From Aphanomyces cochlioides (lineage: Eukaryota; Oomycota; Saprolegniomycetes; Saprolegniales; Verrucalvaceae), in contig JAHQRK010000007.1 of assembly GCA_019828595.1 (NCBI GenBank), forward strand, positions 682,001-746,000: 64,000 nucleotides of DNA, given 5' to 3'. A program made the position numbers and the translations under genes. The stretch's first letter is position 1. Each line of letters starts with the position of its first letter. Of this stretch, positions 1 through 10,140 are shown piece after piece. The notes below the pieces were generated by a model. That model saw only the letters and a list, made by a program, of their open reading frames with translations, was not told the origin of the DNA and did not search any database.

Positions 1-219
1 CAACTCAAGTGGTTTGCGAAAGTTCTCTAGTGTCCAACCAGAAAAATATAGACACGAAAATCTAAATTTTGGGACACAGTAGTCCAAATCGTTCGGATAG
101 TAACAATTTTTATCCGGAAAAACGAAGTTTGCATTTTGGACATATACATAGACACTCCCGGTGTTGGATGCTCTTAGGACAGTATTAGTGTCCAATCAAC
201 TCCTCAACAGATTTCAGCT

Positions 220-1107
220 TCATGATGGATGACGCCAAGACCCTTCAAAATGGTGCTTAACCATGCACTCGTCATGGCCAGAGCATTCGGCGCTCGTGTA
301 TAAATCTCCAGCAATGCAAACTTCATCATCGTTCTTCTTGAAAGAGGCCCTAATAATACGAAGTACAGTCGTAGCATTAGACTCGAGCGTGCCTCCACTT
401 GGCGTCGTTTGGACTTTGTAGTGTGGTTGATCAAACTCACCGTAGAGAGCGGCAAAGTCAGTGATAGAACCGCTTCCTGCCACTTCTTGGACAGGCAGAA
501 ACTTATTGTGCCGTGGAAAGGTGTCGTATTTCTTGATGATGTAGCGAACCAGTTCTCCCAAGAAAGGAGACCGCCGACGTCGAGCAAACATGGCCCAGTT
601 TTGAATCTGACCCTTTCGAACATAGTTTTTGTCGCAGACATCGTCGTAGCATGCTGTCTCAATGCCAGTATCACATCGCAAGTTGCAAATGGAGTGTCAG
701 CACCAGTCCATGCTTGTGGGAATTGCTTGATTGGTTCCACATCCAAATCTGCAACAATAGTAGAGAGCAAGGAGTTTGAGCATGTCGGCTTGGAGGATGG
801 GAAGATAGGCCAAGCCATAGAACATTCGTTTCTCCGCTGCAGTGAGCTGGGTGATAAATCGGTGGTAGGGTCGGAGGATCTCAATCGAGCACTTCGGGTC
901 GGTGTATCGGATCCATGTCTGAAGATTGGGGAACTGGCTGTAGTCGTATTTTGGCCCAGCAAAGACAAACTGGACGCGACATCGCAGTTGTTTTGAAGTG
1001 GAGGATTGGACTTGAACTTCGCGCGAGGACCGGGGTGAAAGGTTTGCTTGGACGACGGCATGTTGTTGCGTGACTGAGCTAACGATGGAAAAGTCATATC
1101 TCACGAT
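220..1107 (-). pseudogene. GT32-1: DXD (OCH1-like) glycosyltransferase, 3' part, disrupted
   Basis: The translated minus strand closely matches the intact paralogue at 27398-28306: the QFVFAGPKYDYSQFPNLQTW block, the LPILQADMLKLL block, the DLDVE sugar-nucleotide (DXD) motif and the C-terminal VQEVAGSGSITDF block are all present. The family is the GT32/Gly_transf_sug type, Golgi type II enzymes that transfer sugars to glycans. Compared with the paralogue, 11 nt are missing near 750 and 1 nt near 668. The two shifts cancel in frame, but the stretch between them, including the DXD motif, is read in the wrong frame and meets a TGA. The 5' end is cut off at 1107 by a Ty3/gypsy insertion; the missing first codons lie at 12953-13028. 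I regard it as a dead gene; the family call is firm, the donor sugar unknown. Confidence 0.85.
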
Positions 1108-1630
1108 TGTGGCGTGAAATGTGTGGTTTCCGCCGGGTTTCCTTGAGATACGAGCTCAAGCGGCGGACTGGCGACGTTTGGCGTTGGGCGAAGCTGAATG
1201 GGGTGATTCAGCGACGACCGACGGACCAACCGTTCGGAAGATTCAAGGTAAACACGATTGTAAGGTTAGAAAGGCTATCTAGAGCTACATATGCAGTAAA
1301 CTAAGGGGTATTAATAGAAGAAGATGAAACGTGATGGGAGGCGGGTTCGACGCGCGACATTACTAATCGGAGAGCAGCCAATCAGAAAGTAGAAAGGGGT
1401 ACCGGATTGTCGTCGGGCAAGATCCGAGTGTAAGGACACCAATCCGAGTGACAGATAATCCAAGCGAGAAGGTATGAATCCAAGTCCGTCCAGGACTTCC
1501 CAATCGGACCAGGATTGCCATAGCGCTAGACGGTAAGCTCGGCTTGGTCGACGCAGTTGAACGGGAGTCGTAGATTAGCCAGTTGGCTGGACTTTAGACG
1601 ACCAACCGTCATGTGACAGTTGACACCACA
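1108..1630 (-). repeat. 3' LTR of gypsy element 1
   Basis: This 523-bp copy matches 12430-12952 with six differences seen by eye. Its ends are a near-perfect short inverted repeat (TGTGGCGT and ACACCACA), and the polypurine tract lies next to it at 1631-1639. Confidence 0.95.
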
Positions 1631-2348
1631 TCCCCCCAGACTAAATGTCAAAGCTCCTGATTTGACCCAAAAAGACCCGATTCGAAGCCTAACTAGGCCG
1701 ATTTGCGGTTGCTCGGATAGGACCAGGAATAGCCAGTTCGTTCGCCGAGCGACAGGGAGGACACGAAACGTGAATCTGGGCATTGTGCAAAATGTCGGAG
1801 ACTCCACAGCGCGCGCCAGCCGACAGCGAGTACGAAGAACATGCTTGAGAGTTTCCATTACTCGAATGAGTCTTCATAATTTCGTATAAGTCTTTTGTTT
1901 GAAAATCCGAGTTCTGGCGAAAGGTTCAATTCAGAGTTCGACTTTCCACAACAGAGTCCAAGTTGGACAACAACAAAAATCCTCGTCCGAGTGTCCTGAG
2001 TCGGACCAGATTCGGATGCATGATTTCACAGTCTTCGCCAAAGTCGCCCTTCAGAAATCCGAGTCCGGAGTGTCAACTAACACTACTTCCAAATTCGAGT
2101 CTAATTCCAATCTCCGGGCGATCTATAACCACGTCTCGAAATCCAGGTATAATGAGTACCAAAGTGTAAACCAATCCATACAAGCAATATAAGTTCGTCT
2201 AATTCCAATCTCCAGGCGATCAACCACGTCTCGAAATCCAGGTATAATGAGTACCAAAGTGTAAACCAATCCATGCAAGCAATATAAGTCCCATGTCCGA
2301 GCCGGATTCCAAGCTTTCAAGTCCGAGTCGGAAATTGGGTAATCAATT
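1631..2348 (-). other. 3' untranslated region of gypsy element 1, with a tandem repeat
   Basis: No credible reading frame lies between the end of pol and the 3' LTR. The stretch is rich in the words TCCGA and TCGGA. It holds a direct tandem duplication, 2101-2198 and 2199-2291, nearly identical apart from a four-base length difference and a few substitutions. Confidence 0.7.
2101..2291. repeat. Two-copy tandem repeat of about 95 bp
   Basis: The first copy (2101-2198) and the second (2199-2291) both run from CTAATTCCAATCTCC to CAAGCAATATAAGT. The second lacks four bases (TATA) present in the first. It lies in the 3' untranslated part of the element. Confidence 0.9.
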
Positions 2349-5300
2349 TTAAAACAAAGTCGTATCGTCAGGTTCCACGTCCATTTCCGATAATCTTTTG
2401 CTTCTTCGTAAAGGTGGTAATCCGGATTCGGAACGTCTCTTGTTTCCAAATTCCGCGACGAATGACGGGTAAGCGCGAAGTCGAGATCTCGATGTCCAGT
2501 AAGTATTTCCATCAGCATGTCTCGTCAGGTACTCAATGGATTTTCCAGGTAGCCATCGTTTATCCAGGATTTCCGTGATAGGTGAGTCCGTGTTCACATA
2601 AGCCACGTCGCCATCGGAGTATTGAATCCGATCTACATAGCTGGTGGAGGGTAGCAAATCCGAGTCCAGCTGGGCATCCAATGGATCGGAGTCCGGCTCG
2701 GATTGAGAGGGGTCCGATGAACCAGCCTTGTTATTCGCCAGTCGACTAGGAATCTCGTCGTCGTATGGCCTAGACCAATAACCTTGGAACTTCTTCAGGC
2801 GATCAACATTGATCGGTACGATTCGATTAGGATGAGATGGAAGGTAGATGCGATACGTGTGTTTTGTCGTCCGGGTCGCTCGTCTTTCGAAAGTGTTGGT
2901 AGACCCACACAGAGTCGGCGGGTTCAAATTCAATCCTGATCTGACTCGATTTCGTCCGAGCCGTTTTGTTTTGCCCATTGATAAGATGTCTCTCTACCAA
3001 ATGTCTGGTGGCTCGGAACAAGGCACTCTGTTGGCGTCTCCATTGTGGAAGTTCATCCGACTTCCAAGCCGGGTCCTGATTCACAAAGACGAGGTCCAAG
3101 GGTTGCACCGGATCACGACCGAACAGACAAAAGTAAGGAGTATCGTTCAGGGTCTCATGGTAAGCTGATCGGTATGCCCATAGCAGTCGAGGCAGATACG
3201 TATCCCAATCCGTCTGCAGGGAGTTAACGTACATTTTCATCATGGTCGCCAACGTGGAGTTGAATCTTTCGACAAGTCCTTGTCCTTGTGGGTGGCTCGG
3301 GGCGCTCGCTAATTTGTCGATACCGAATGTTTTGTAAATGTTCTTGGCCAACTCGGATACGAAGTTCGTCCCTCGATCCGAGAGTAGATGGTCTGGAACG
3401 CCGTATCGGCACGTAATTTCATCCACCAGGATCCGAATGAATGTTGACGTCTTCAAGTCTGGAACCGCGACAGCTTCGGGCCACCGTGTAAAGTAATCCA
3501 CAAAGATCAGCACGAACTTGTTGCCAGTCGGGGTGAATGGGAACGGTCCGAGTGCGTCTACAACAAGGAAACTAAACGGCCCGCGCAGTTTGTAAACCAG
3601 CATTCTGTGGGTCAATCCTTGTTTCCAGGGTCTGGTTCCCTTAGCGGCTCCACATCTTAGGCATTTCTTGCAATACTCGGCCACGTCATCACGCCATCCA
3701 CGCCAATATCCAATTCGTTTGACGCGTTCAGTCGTTCGGACGACGCCAAAATGTCCAGATAGAGATGAATCGTGGCAGATTTCAAGGATAGTCTTGATCA
3801 TGGTCAGCGGGATAACAGGCACTTTGATCACGCTCGGATTTCGCAATGGTGATTTCAGTATGGTTCGACGGTATAGGATACCCTTGTCGACTGTGAAGTG
3901 TTTTCCAGTCCGAGTTAGTATCTGGAGTGTATCCGAGTCCATAGGCATGACGTTGTCTTGGAGATATCCTTTCACAGCTTGAACGAATAAATCCTTGACT
4001 TGCTCGACTCGGAGTAATTTTGGCGGCAGTCGGTATGTAATCCTTGAGTACTTGGGTAGCATTGCCGATGGGATACTCCTTGTTTCCTCATTTTCATCCG
4101 ACTGGGAGTCCCCCACCCCCTGGAAGAGAAAAATCCGTCCTCGGATTCGTTTGTTGTGGTCGGATTGGAAAAATCCGTTCTCGGGGTGCGGTCGAGTGGA
4201 TCTGGATCTGGAGGTTCGAGATTCGGGTCAGACTCTGGTTGTTCCGACACAAGACGTGTTCGTGGTCGAGCATTGGACACGGATTTGGATTTGCTCCGAG
4301 TTTGAATTGCTGCGAATGAATGTTGTCGAACCCACTCAGAGGTGGACGCGTCATATCGATAAGTGGGTGACGACTCGATATCTGCGAGTGTTGGTTCGAG
4401 TGGTAACCGCGAGAGTCCGTCCGCGCATCCCATCTTCGATCCGGGTCTGTGTACAACAGTAAAATCCAGACTTTGCAAGTGAACAACCCATCGTGCAAGT
4501 TTGCCATTTGTAGAGTGAGATCCGGGTTTAAATAGCCAGACGAGAGCTCCGTGATCCGTGTAAATTGTGAAAGGTCGTCTGTCGATGTATGGTCGGAATT
4601 TCTTGGTGGCCCATACGATTCCATAGCATTCAATTTCCGACACGCCATCGTGCTTGGTGGTCCATTTTTGTTGAGTAGAGTCCAAAGCTTGGCTTGCGTA
4701 CGCGACCACGCGATCTTTCTTGTTTTGGTGCTGCATAAGTACCGCGCCAACTGCGATCGGGCAAGCGTCGACGAGGATGAAGAATGGTAAATCAAAATCG
4801 GGGTATGCCAAGATTGGCGGGCTCACGAGTTTCCGCTTCAGTATGTTTAGGGCGTCGTCGCATTCGGATGTCCAGATGAATTTTTCGGCGGTTTTCAAGT
4901 GTTCGAGTGGCTTGGAGATAGCCGCGAACCCTTGTATGAATCTTCTGATGTATCCTGCTAATCCGAGGAATGCACGGACTTCGGCCACATTTCGCAGCGG
5001 TCGGATTTTCAACACGGATTTGACCTTTTCGGGATTTGGCAAAATCCCGGCGGGAGTAACAATATGTCCCAGAAACGTTACCGATGTCTTGCCCCAGTGG
5101 CACTTGGACATTTTTAACTTGAATCCAGCATCCTGCAAGCATTGCAATACTTGTCTGAGTCGTGATAAATGGGAAGCAAAATCCGCACTGAAGACGATGA
5201 CATCATCCAGGTATACCAAACAGGATTGCCAGAGTTGGTCTCGGAGAACATCTTCCATGAGCCGCTCGAATTGAGGCACGGCGTTACACAGGCCAAAGGG

Positions 5301-8300
5301 CATAACGAGCCTTTCATAGAGGCCGAACTTGCATATAAAAGCCGTTTTTGGAATAGATTCTTCGTCCATACGAACGTTCCAATACCCAGACGCGACATCC
5401 ATCGTGGAGAAGTACTTAGATTTACCAAGGACATCGAGCAAATCGTCGACACGGGGCATAGGATATCGATCCTTGATCGTGCACATTGAGTTTTCTGTAG
5501 TCAATACAGAATCGGATCGATCCGTCTGGCTTCCTTATCATCAGGACAGGACTTGCCCAGGGGCTGGTTGATGGATGAATTAATCCGAGTTCTTCATATT
5601 GGCGTAATTCGGCTTCCATAAGTTCACCTTCCCTTTGAAACACACGAAAAGGGGCTGATTTTATCGGAGCAGCGTTTCCCGTGTTGATCGTGCACTTGAT
5701 CCGGTCTGTCCTTCCGGGCGCCTTGGACGTCGTAACGAACAGATCGAATTCGAGTAGCAGTTGGCGTATCGTTTCGCGTTGTAAGGGGTTAAGACTCGAC
5801 CCTTCCCAGTTGATAGGGATCTCTTCTTTAACAGCAACACGCTTGTTGGGGTTCTTAGGGCGAGTATTGTCGGTCACCACTGCTATCAATCCGGGGTAAA
5901 TTTGTTGGGTCAATGCAACCGGAATTTTGTCAGTGTCAGTCCGAGTCGGGTCGCGTATTGAGTCAGTCTGAGTCAGTACACCAGGATTTACGTCATGTTT
6001 CGTCGAATGCCAAGTCGACGCGGAATCAATAGAAGTGCCGTCGCGATAGTCAGTCGGTAAGACCGTTGCCGTGCCGATCTGGGTTTGTGGTCCCCAGTCA
6101 ATCTCGCTTTCTGTCGGGTTCTGAACTTGTACCCAGACAACTCCATGGCGGACCGTATTAAGTGATCGGGCTACTAGAAGGATTTCGGAAGCTATCGTGG
6201 CTTCCACTAAGACATGAGTTCCTTCGAGAATAGGTGCAAGCGGCATGCAACAGACCATTTGTCGGTGGTATCCCGGTAATCGCAGCGATTCTTTGATCGT
6301 GATTTTTGTCGAGATTGGGTTTGCCATAGTAATGGATGAAATCGAGGTCACGCGTTCGTTGGAAGGATTGACGAAATCCGACTCGCGGATCAATGATAAT
6401 GGTTGGTTGGTTCCGGGCACGATCAGGCAATTTTGAACTAAGTCAATTTGAGCATGGACTCTTCGGAGATAGTCGATCCCAAGTATACAGTGCGAAACAG
6501 TGCCTGGCATGACGTGGAAAGGGAATAGTTCCGAACGTTCAGCCAGACGGATTGTAAACGTACGCAGCCCCAGGGTTTGTAAGGATTGGCCCTGTACAGA
6601 AATCATGTTGGTCCGAGATTTCCAAAGTGTCGGCGATCCGGCTCGGACCCAGCACTCTTCACTGATAACACTGATGATCGCACCAGTGTCAATAAGAGCG
6701 CTGACCGGGACGCCGTTAATGGTTACCGCAACAGTCGGAGCTTGATTCAATGGTCCGATTGCGCACAATAATCGGGCCGGACTGTTCGAGGGGTTTGTGA
6801 ACAAATCTTTGCCGTCAGGTGGGTGAGGCCGTGGGGGTGCTCTATCACCCCCCAGACTAGATAGGCTAGTTGGGTCGGAAGGTAATTCGTCAAGTAGCAT
6901 AGCTACTAGGGCTTCAGAGGTGTCTCGAGCCTGGTCCGGATCCGATACAGTCGGAGTCGGATTACTCGGGACGGGTTCGAGGTCTGGGTCGGGGCTACTC
7001 GGGCTAGACTTCAGAATTTGAGAAATCAGTGTACGGCGAGCCGGAGTCGCCCCTCGGATACGTCGCCATAGTTTTCCATTCAGGCGGGTTTTCTTCAAGT
7101 CTGACAAGAGAATTGACACAGGTTCTTGCAGACGGTCGTAACGGTATTCAGCTTTGTCTTTGAATCGTACGGTAAGGCATGGCTTACCGACGGACGCGGA
7201 TTTATGAATCCGAGTACGCAAGGCAGACTTGTACGCTGATATAGAGGCGGTACTTCTATCAAACGGATCGTGGGGGGTAATGGTCGGATTCTTCATTGAA
7301 ATTGACGAAATCGGGGTCGTATATGAGTCAGGGTGGGCCGAGTCAAATAGTCGGAGTTGTCGCGTAGTAAAACATTTAATAGCGGCAACTATAGCGGGAC
7401 GACCTTCGTGGGAGTTTCTAAAGTCACGGCTTGCCCGGCGAGCTTCTTCACAAGTATTCAAGGTCGTTTCGAACCATTTTAACCATCGGTCAGGATCATC
7501 CAGCGCATCAGGCGTTTCCAAAATAATCCTCTCGTCTCTCGTGAGGGGTCTCTTCAGTGTCTTTGTTATGGCGGTCACCAAGTCCGTGTGAGCAGGATCC
7601 TTGCGTCGGGATCGAATCTTCCTGATCTGACTTTCAATATCCGCTGAGGAAACAGGCATCATTCTGTCTTCAATATCAGCGACAGATTCCGGGATGCCAA
7701 CAAAATCGCCAGTAACAATGGCTTCAAGTTGAGCGGGAGTAAACACGGGAGCAGGAATCTCATTGCTCCGTAATGAATTAGGGGTCAGATCTGGAGCACT
7801 CGACAAGTCAGGTTGGTCGGGCTCATTCAGAGGGTTAGTCACAAGTTGGTCTACGGAGGAGGCCTCCGAGTGAAGAGAGGATTTCTGGTGGATTTCCGTC
7901 GGTTTGGTTTCAAGTTCGTCAGACCCAGATTCGTTGTCAAATTCTTCGTCGGACAAGGGTTCTAATGGGGGTAAGTCGAAAGGGGTACTTGCATCGTCCG
8001 TTTCGTATTCATAGGTCAAGAGACGATCACCACTCGTGATCGGCTCGGGTAACGGAGGTGCAACCTCACACGGTTGTTCGGTAGATGAGTCACACAATGA
8101 CTCTGATAACTTCGATACAAATACAACCGGTGGTTCAATGAGGGGTTTGGTTTTCACAAGCGAGGGAGAGGACATGCCCGATTTATCCCACGTGGGTCTC
8201 GGGGTTAGTACATCACGATCCTCGTGATTTTGGTAACACTTGGTATTGTCAGAGGGTGGATTTTTAATATCCGTCATGGTTCGTCGCACAAGATTCGAAT

Positions 8301-8466
8301 CTGAATCTGTCTTCGGCTTGGGGCCGGGTAATGTCGGTAAGGTCAGACTCGGATTTATCGAATCCGGGTTGGGTATGGTCATACAAGTGGGAGTCAGTAT
8401 CAGACAAAGGGGGTAAGGATAAGGTACTGAATGAGAAAGCTTTGTCAGGGTCGGGAGGTTTGACAA
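2349..8466 (-). pseudogene. pol of gypsy element 1 (protease, RT, RNase H, integrase, chromodomain)
   Basis: Minus-strand order: retropepsin (ALIDTGA near 6700), reverse transcriptase with YLDD (near 5205), RNase H (VDACPIAVGAV and YTDHGALVWL), integrase HHCC zinc finger and DDE core (VVDALGP, LLSDRGTNF, VERFNS; about 3200-3800), then a tail resembling a chromodomain (EILDKRW, IEYLTRH, YWTSRSRL, FVAEF; about 2450-2580). Pol sits in the -1 frame relative to gag and is open through the gag stop. The frame breaks near 5480 (just after RKLN in RT), near 4110 (in a G run) and near 2860 (before TYRIYLP), so no intact polyprotein is made as the sequence stands. Such tails guide integration in chromoviruses; that role here is inferred. 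Confidence 0.9.
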
Positions 8467-8507
8467 GGTCTGGGCCGCTTCCTTCGGCCGGGATCTTGTC
8501 CCTCTTT

Positions 8508-10112
8508 TCAGGCTTGCTGGTGGGAACTAGCTGAATTCTCGCGCACAACCGTCGATGAATTCCCGTTACTTCCGTTTGAGCTTCCGGGGCGGTTTTGAGA
8601 TCCCTGATTGTTTTGCGATCCTCGTCGACCGGGTAACGAGCATTCTCGGGCTACGTGTCCATACAGGCGGCACCTGGTGCAGGTCATATTCGCGCAATAA
8701 CATTTCTCTCTTGGATGACCAAGTGTGAGACATCGACCACATACGACACCATTGTTGTCGGTTAGCACATCGTCATCCATTCGGATTTTCAGCCGAGGCT
8801 CATTAGGTGAGCTGAGAGAAGAACCAGAATTCGAGCCACCGGACGAAGGAGCCTGAGAGTTAGTCTGAGTCGTTGTCATCAGGCTCGCAACCACAGTTGG
8901 AATTTTCTGCATCATTCGGGCCTCCATAAGTTGATTCTCGTGTCTCAGTTCAGCTATCGGACCCTCCCAACCCACGGACTCGGATTTCGCGGAGATCGGA
9001 CTCCGGGCAAGCATTCTGGCAGATTTGGGCGAGGCCGATCGGGATCGTTCTTCTTTCTCAGGAGTGATTTCGACGTCGATATCCCTTTTACGCAGATAGT
9101 TGATGCAAGCGTCCAGAGTCTCGGGAGGATTCTCTGCGTTCTGCAAACTCGAAACGCGGGACGAATCGTAGACTCCAGAAAGGAAGAAGTTGACAGCGGT
9201 CACATCCGGAATGAGGGCTTCTTGAGCCGCCTCATGCAGACGAGTAGCATATTCTCGCAAGGATTCGTCGCGTTGCTGTCGTCCTCGTTCCGAGAACACC
9301 TTGACGGTCGTAAGCTGGGCCTTATCGACGAAAGTCTGTTGCAGAGCCGTCCGGGCCTGCCCCCATGACTTGAAAGGAGATTTCTTGTTCTTCTGCGCCC
9401 ACCATATGGAGATCTTGGGGTGGTTCGACTCGGTGATCCGTCTGTCCACAGCCTCTAGGATTTCGTAGTCGGGTATCTCATGGAGCTGTTTGAAGTCTTG
9501 AATCCGTGTGAGAAAATGCTCGATCTGGTCTTGTACTGCAGAGCTAGTTAGCTTCGGGGCCAACTTCAGAACGTCCGAAAAGGAAATCCTCCCACGGGGC
9601 CGATAGCTGGGCGGTCGAGCATCTAGGGGAACACCCCTCGCTTCTCTTGCGGCGGCGTCTCCGCCGTCTGGGCCGTCGGAGCCATCCCCTCCCGGGTCAC
9701 TAGGCGGATATCGGTCTCTAAAACTGTGTCTGGTCCAGGTCGGATCGGTAGGTTGTGATCCGGGTTGGCCAGCCGCCGCCCGAGTCGGGGTGGAATATTG
9801 AGTTCGAGTCGGATCATGAGGGTGAGTCCGGGTCTGACCGGCCCCAGTCTGTGTCGGATTTGTCCCAGGCAGCGGATTACTGAACCGAGTCGGAGTAACG
9901 TGAGACCTCTGAGTCTCGAGTTCAGTGTTAGCCATGTAAACGGGGACGTCGGACATCCGAGGAATTTCGGCCTTCATCGGGATCTTCTTACCAGGGGTCA
10001 AATTTTGGTGTGTCAGCGGCTTCAAATCGAATCGACCGGTCTCAAATTGACGACTCGGATATTGGGGATAGAGAGCAGAAGTAGATTGTGTCGAAGCCGT
10101 AGGGGAGTACAT
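8508..10112 (-). CDS. gag-like protein of gypsy element 1 (534 aa)
   Basis: An ATG at 10112 opens a 534-codon frame. The middle (about residues 170-330) has the helical, charged character of a retrotransposon capsid (ISFSDVLKLAPKL, EIPDYEILEAVDRRI, SLREYATRLHEAAQEAL). Near the C terminus are two CX2CX4HX4C zinc knuckles (CGRCLTLGHPREKC and CTRCRLYGHVAREC) that would bind RNA. The N-terminal 150 residues are low-complexity and rich in T, P, S and G. The pol frame overlaps the end of this ORF in the -1 frame. It lies 28 nt downstream of the coiled-coil ORF and appears intact. Confidence 0.88.
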   Translation of the reverse strand: MYSPTASTQSTSALYPQYPSRQFETGRFDLKPLTHQNLTPGKKIPMKAEIPRMSDVPVYMANTELETQRSHVTPTRFSNPLPGTNPTQTGAGQTRTHPHDPTRTQYSTPTRAAAGQPGSQPTDPTWTRHSFRDRYPPSDPGGDGSDGPDGGDAAAREARGVPLDARPPSYRPRGRISFSDVLKLAPKLTSSAVQDQIEHFLTRIQDFKQLHEIPDYEILEAVDRRITESNHPKISIWWAQKNKKSPFKSWGQARTALQQTFVDKAQLTTVKVFSERGRQQRDESLREYATRLHEAAQEALIPDVTAVNFFLSGVYDSSRVSSLQNAENPPETLDACINYLRKRDIDVEITPEKEERSRSASPKSARMLARSPISAKSESVGWEGPIAELRHENQLMEARMMQKIPTVVASLMTTTQTNSQAPSSGGSNSGSSLSSPNEPRLKIRMDDDVLTDNNGVVCGRCLTLGHPREKCYCANMTCTRCRLYGHVARECSLPGRRGSQNNQGSQNRPGSSNGSNGNSSTVVRENSASSHQQA

Positions 10113-10140
10113 GGATCTGGGTCGGTGGTCTGTCCAGGTC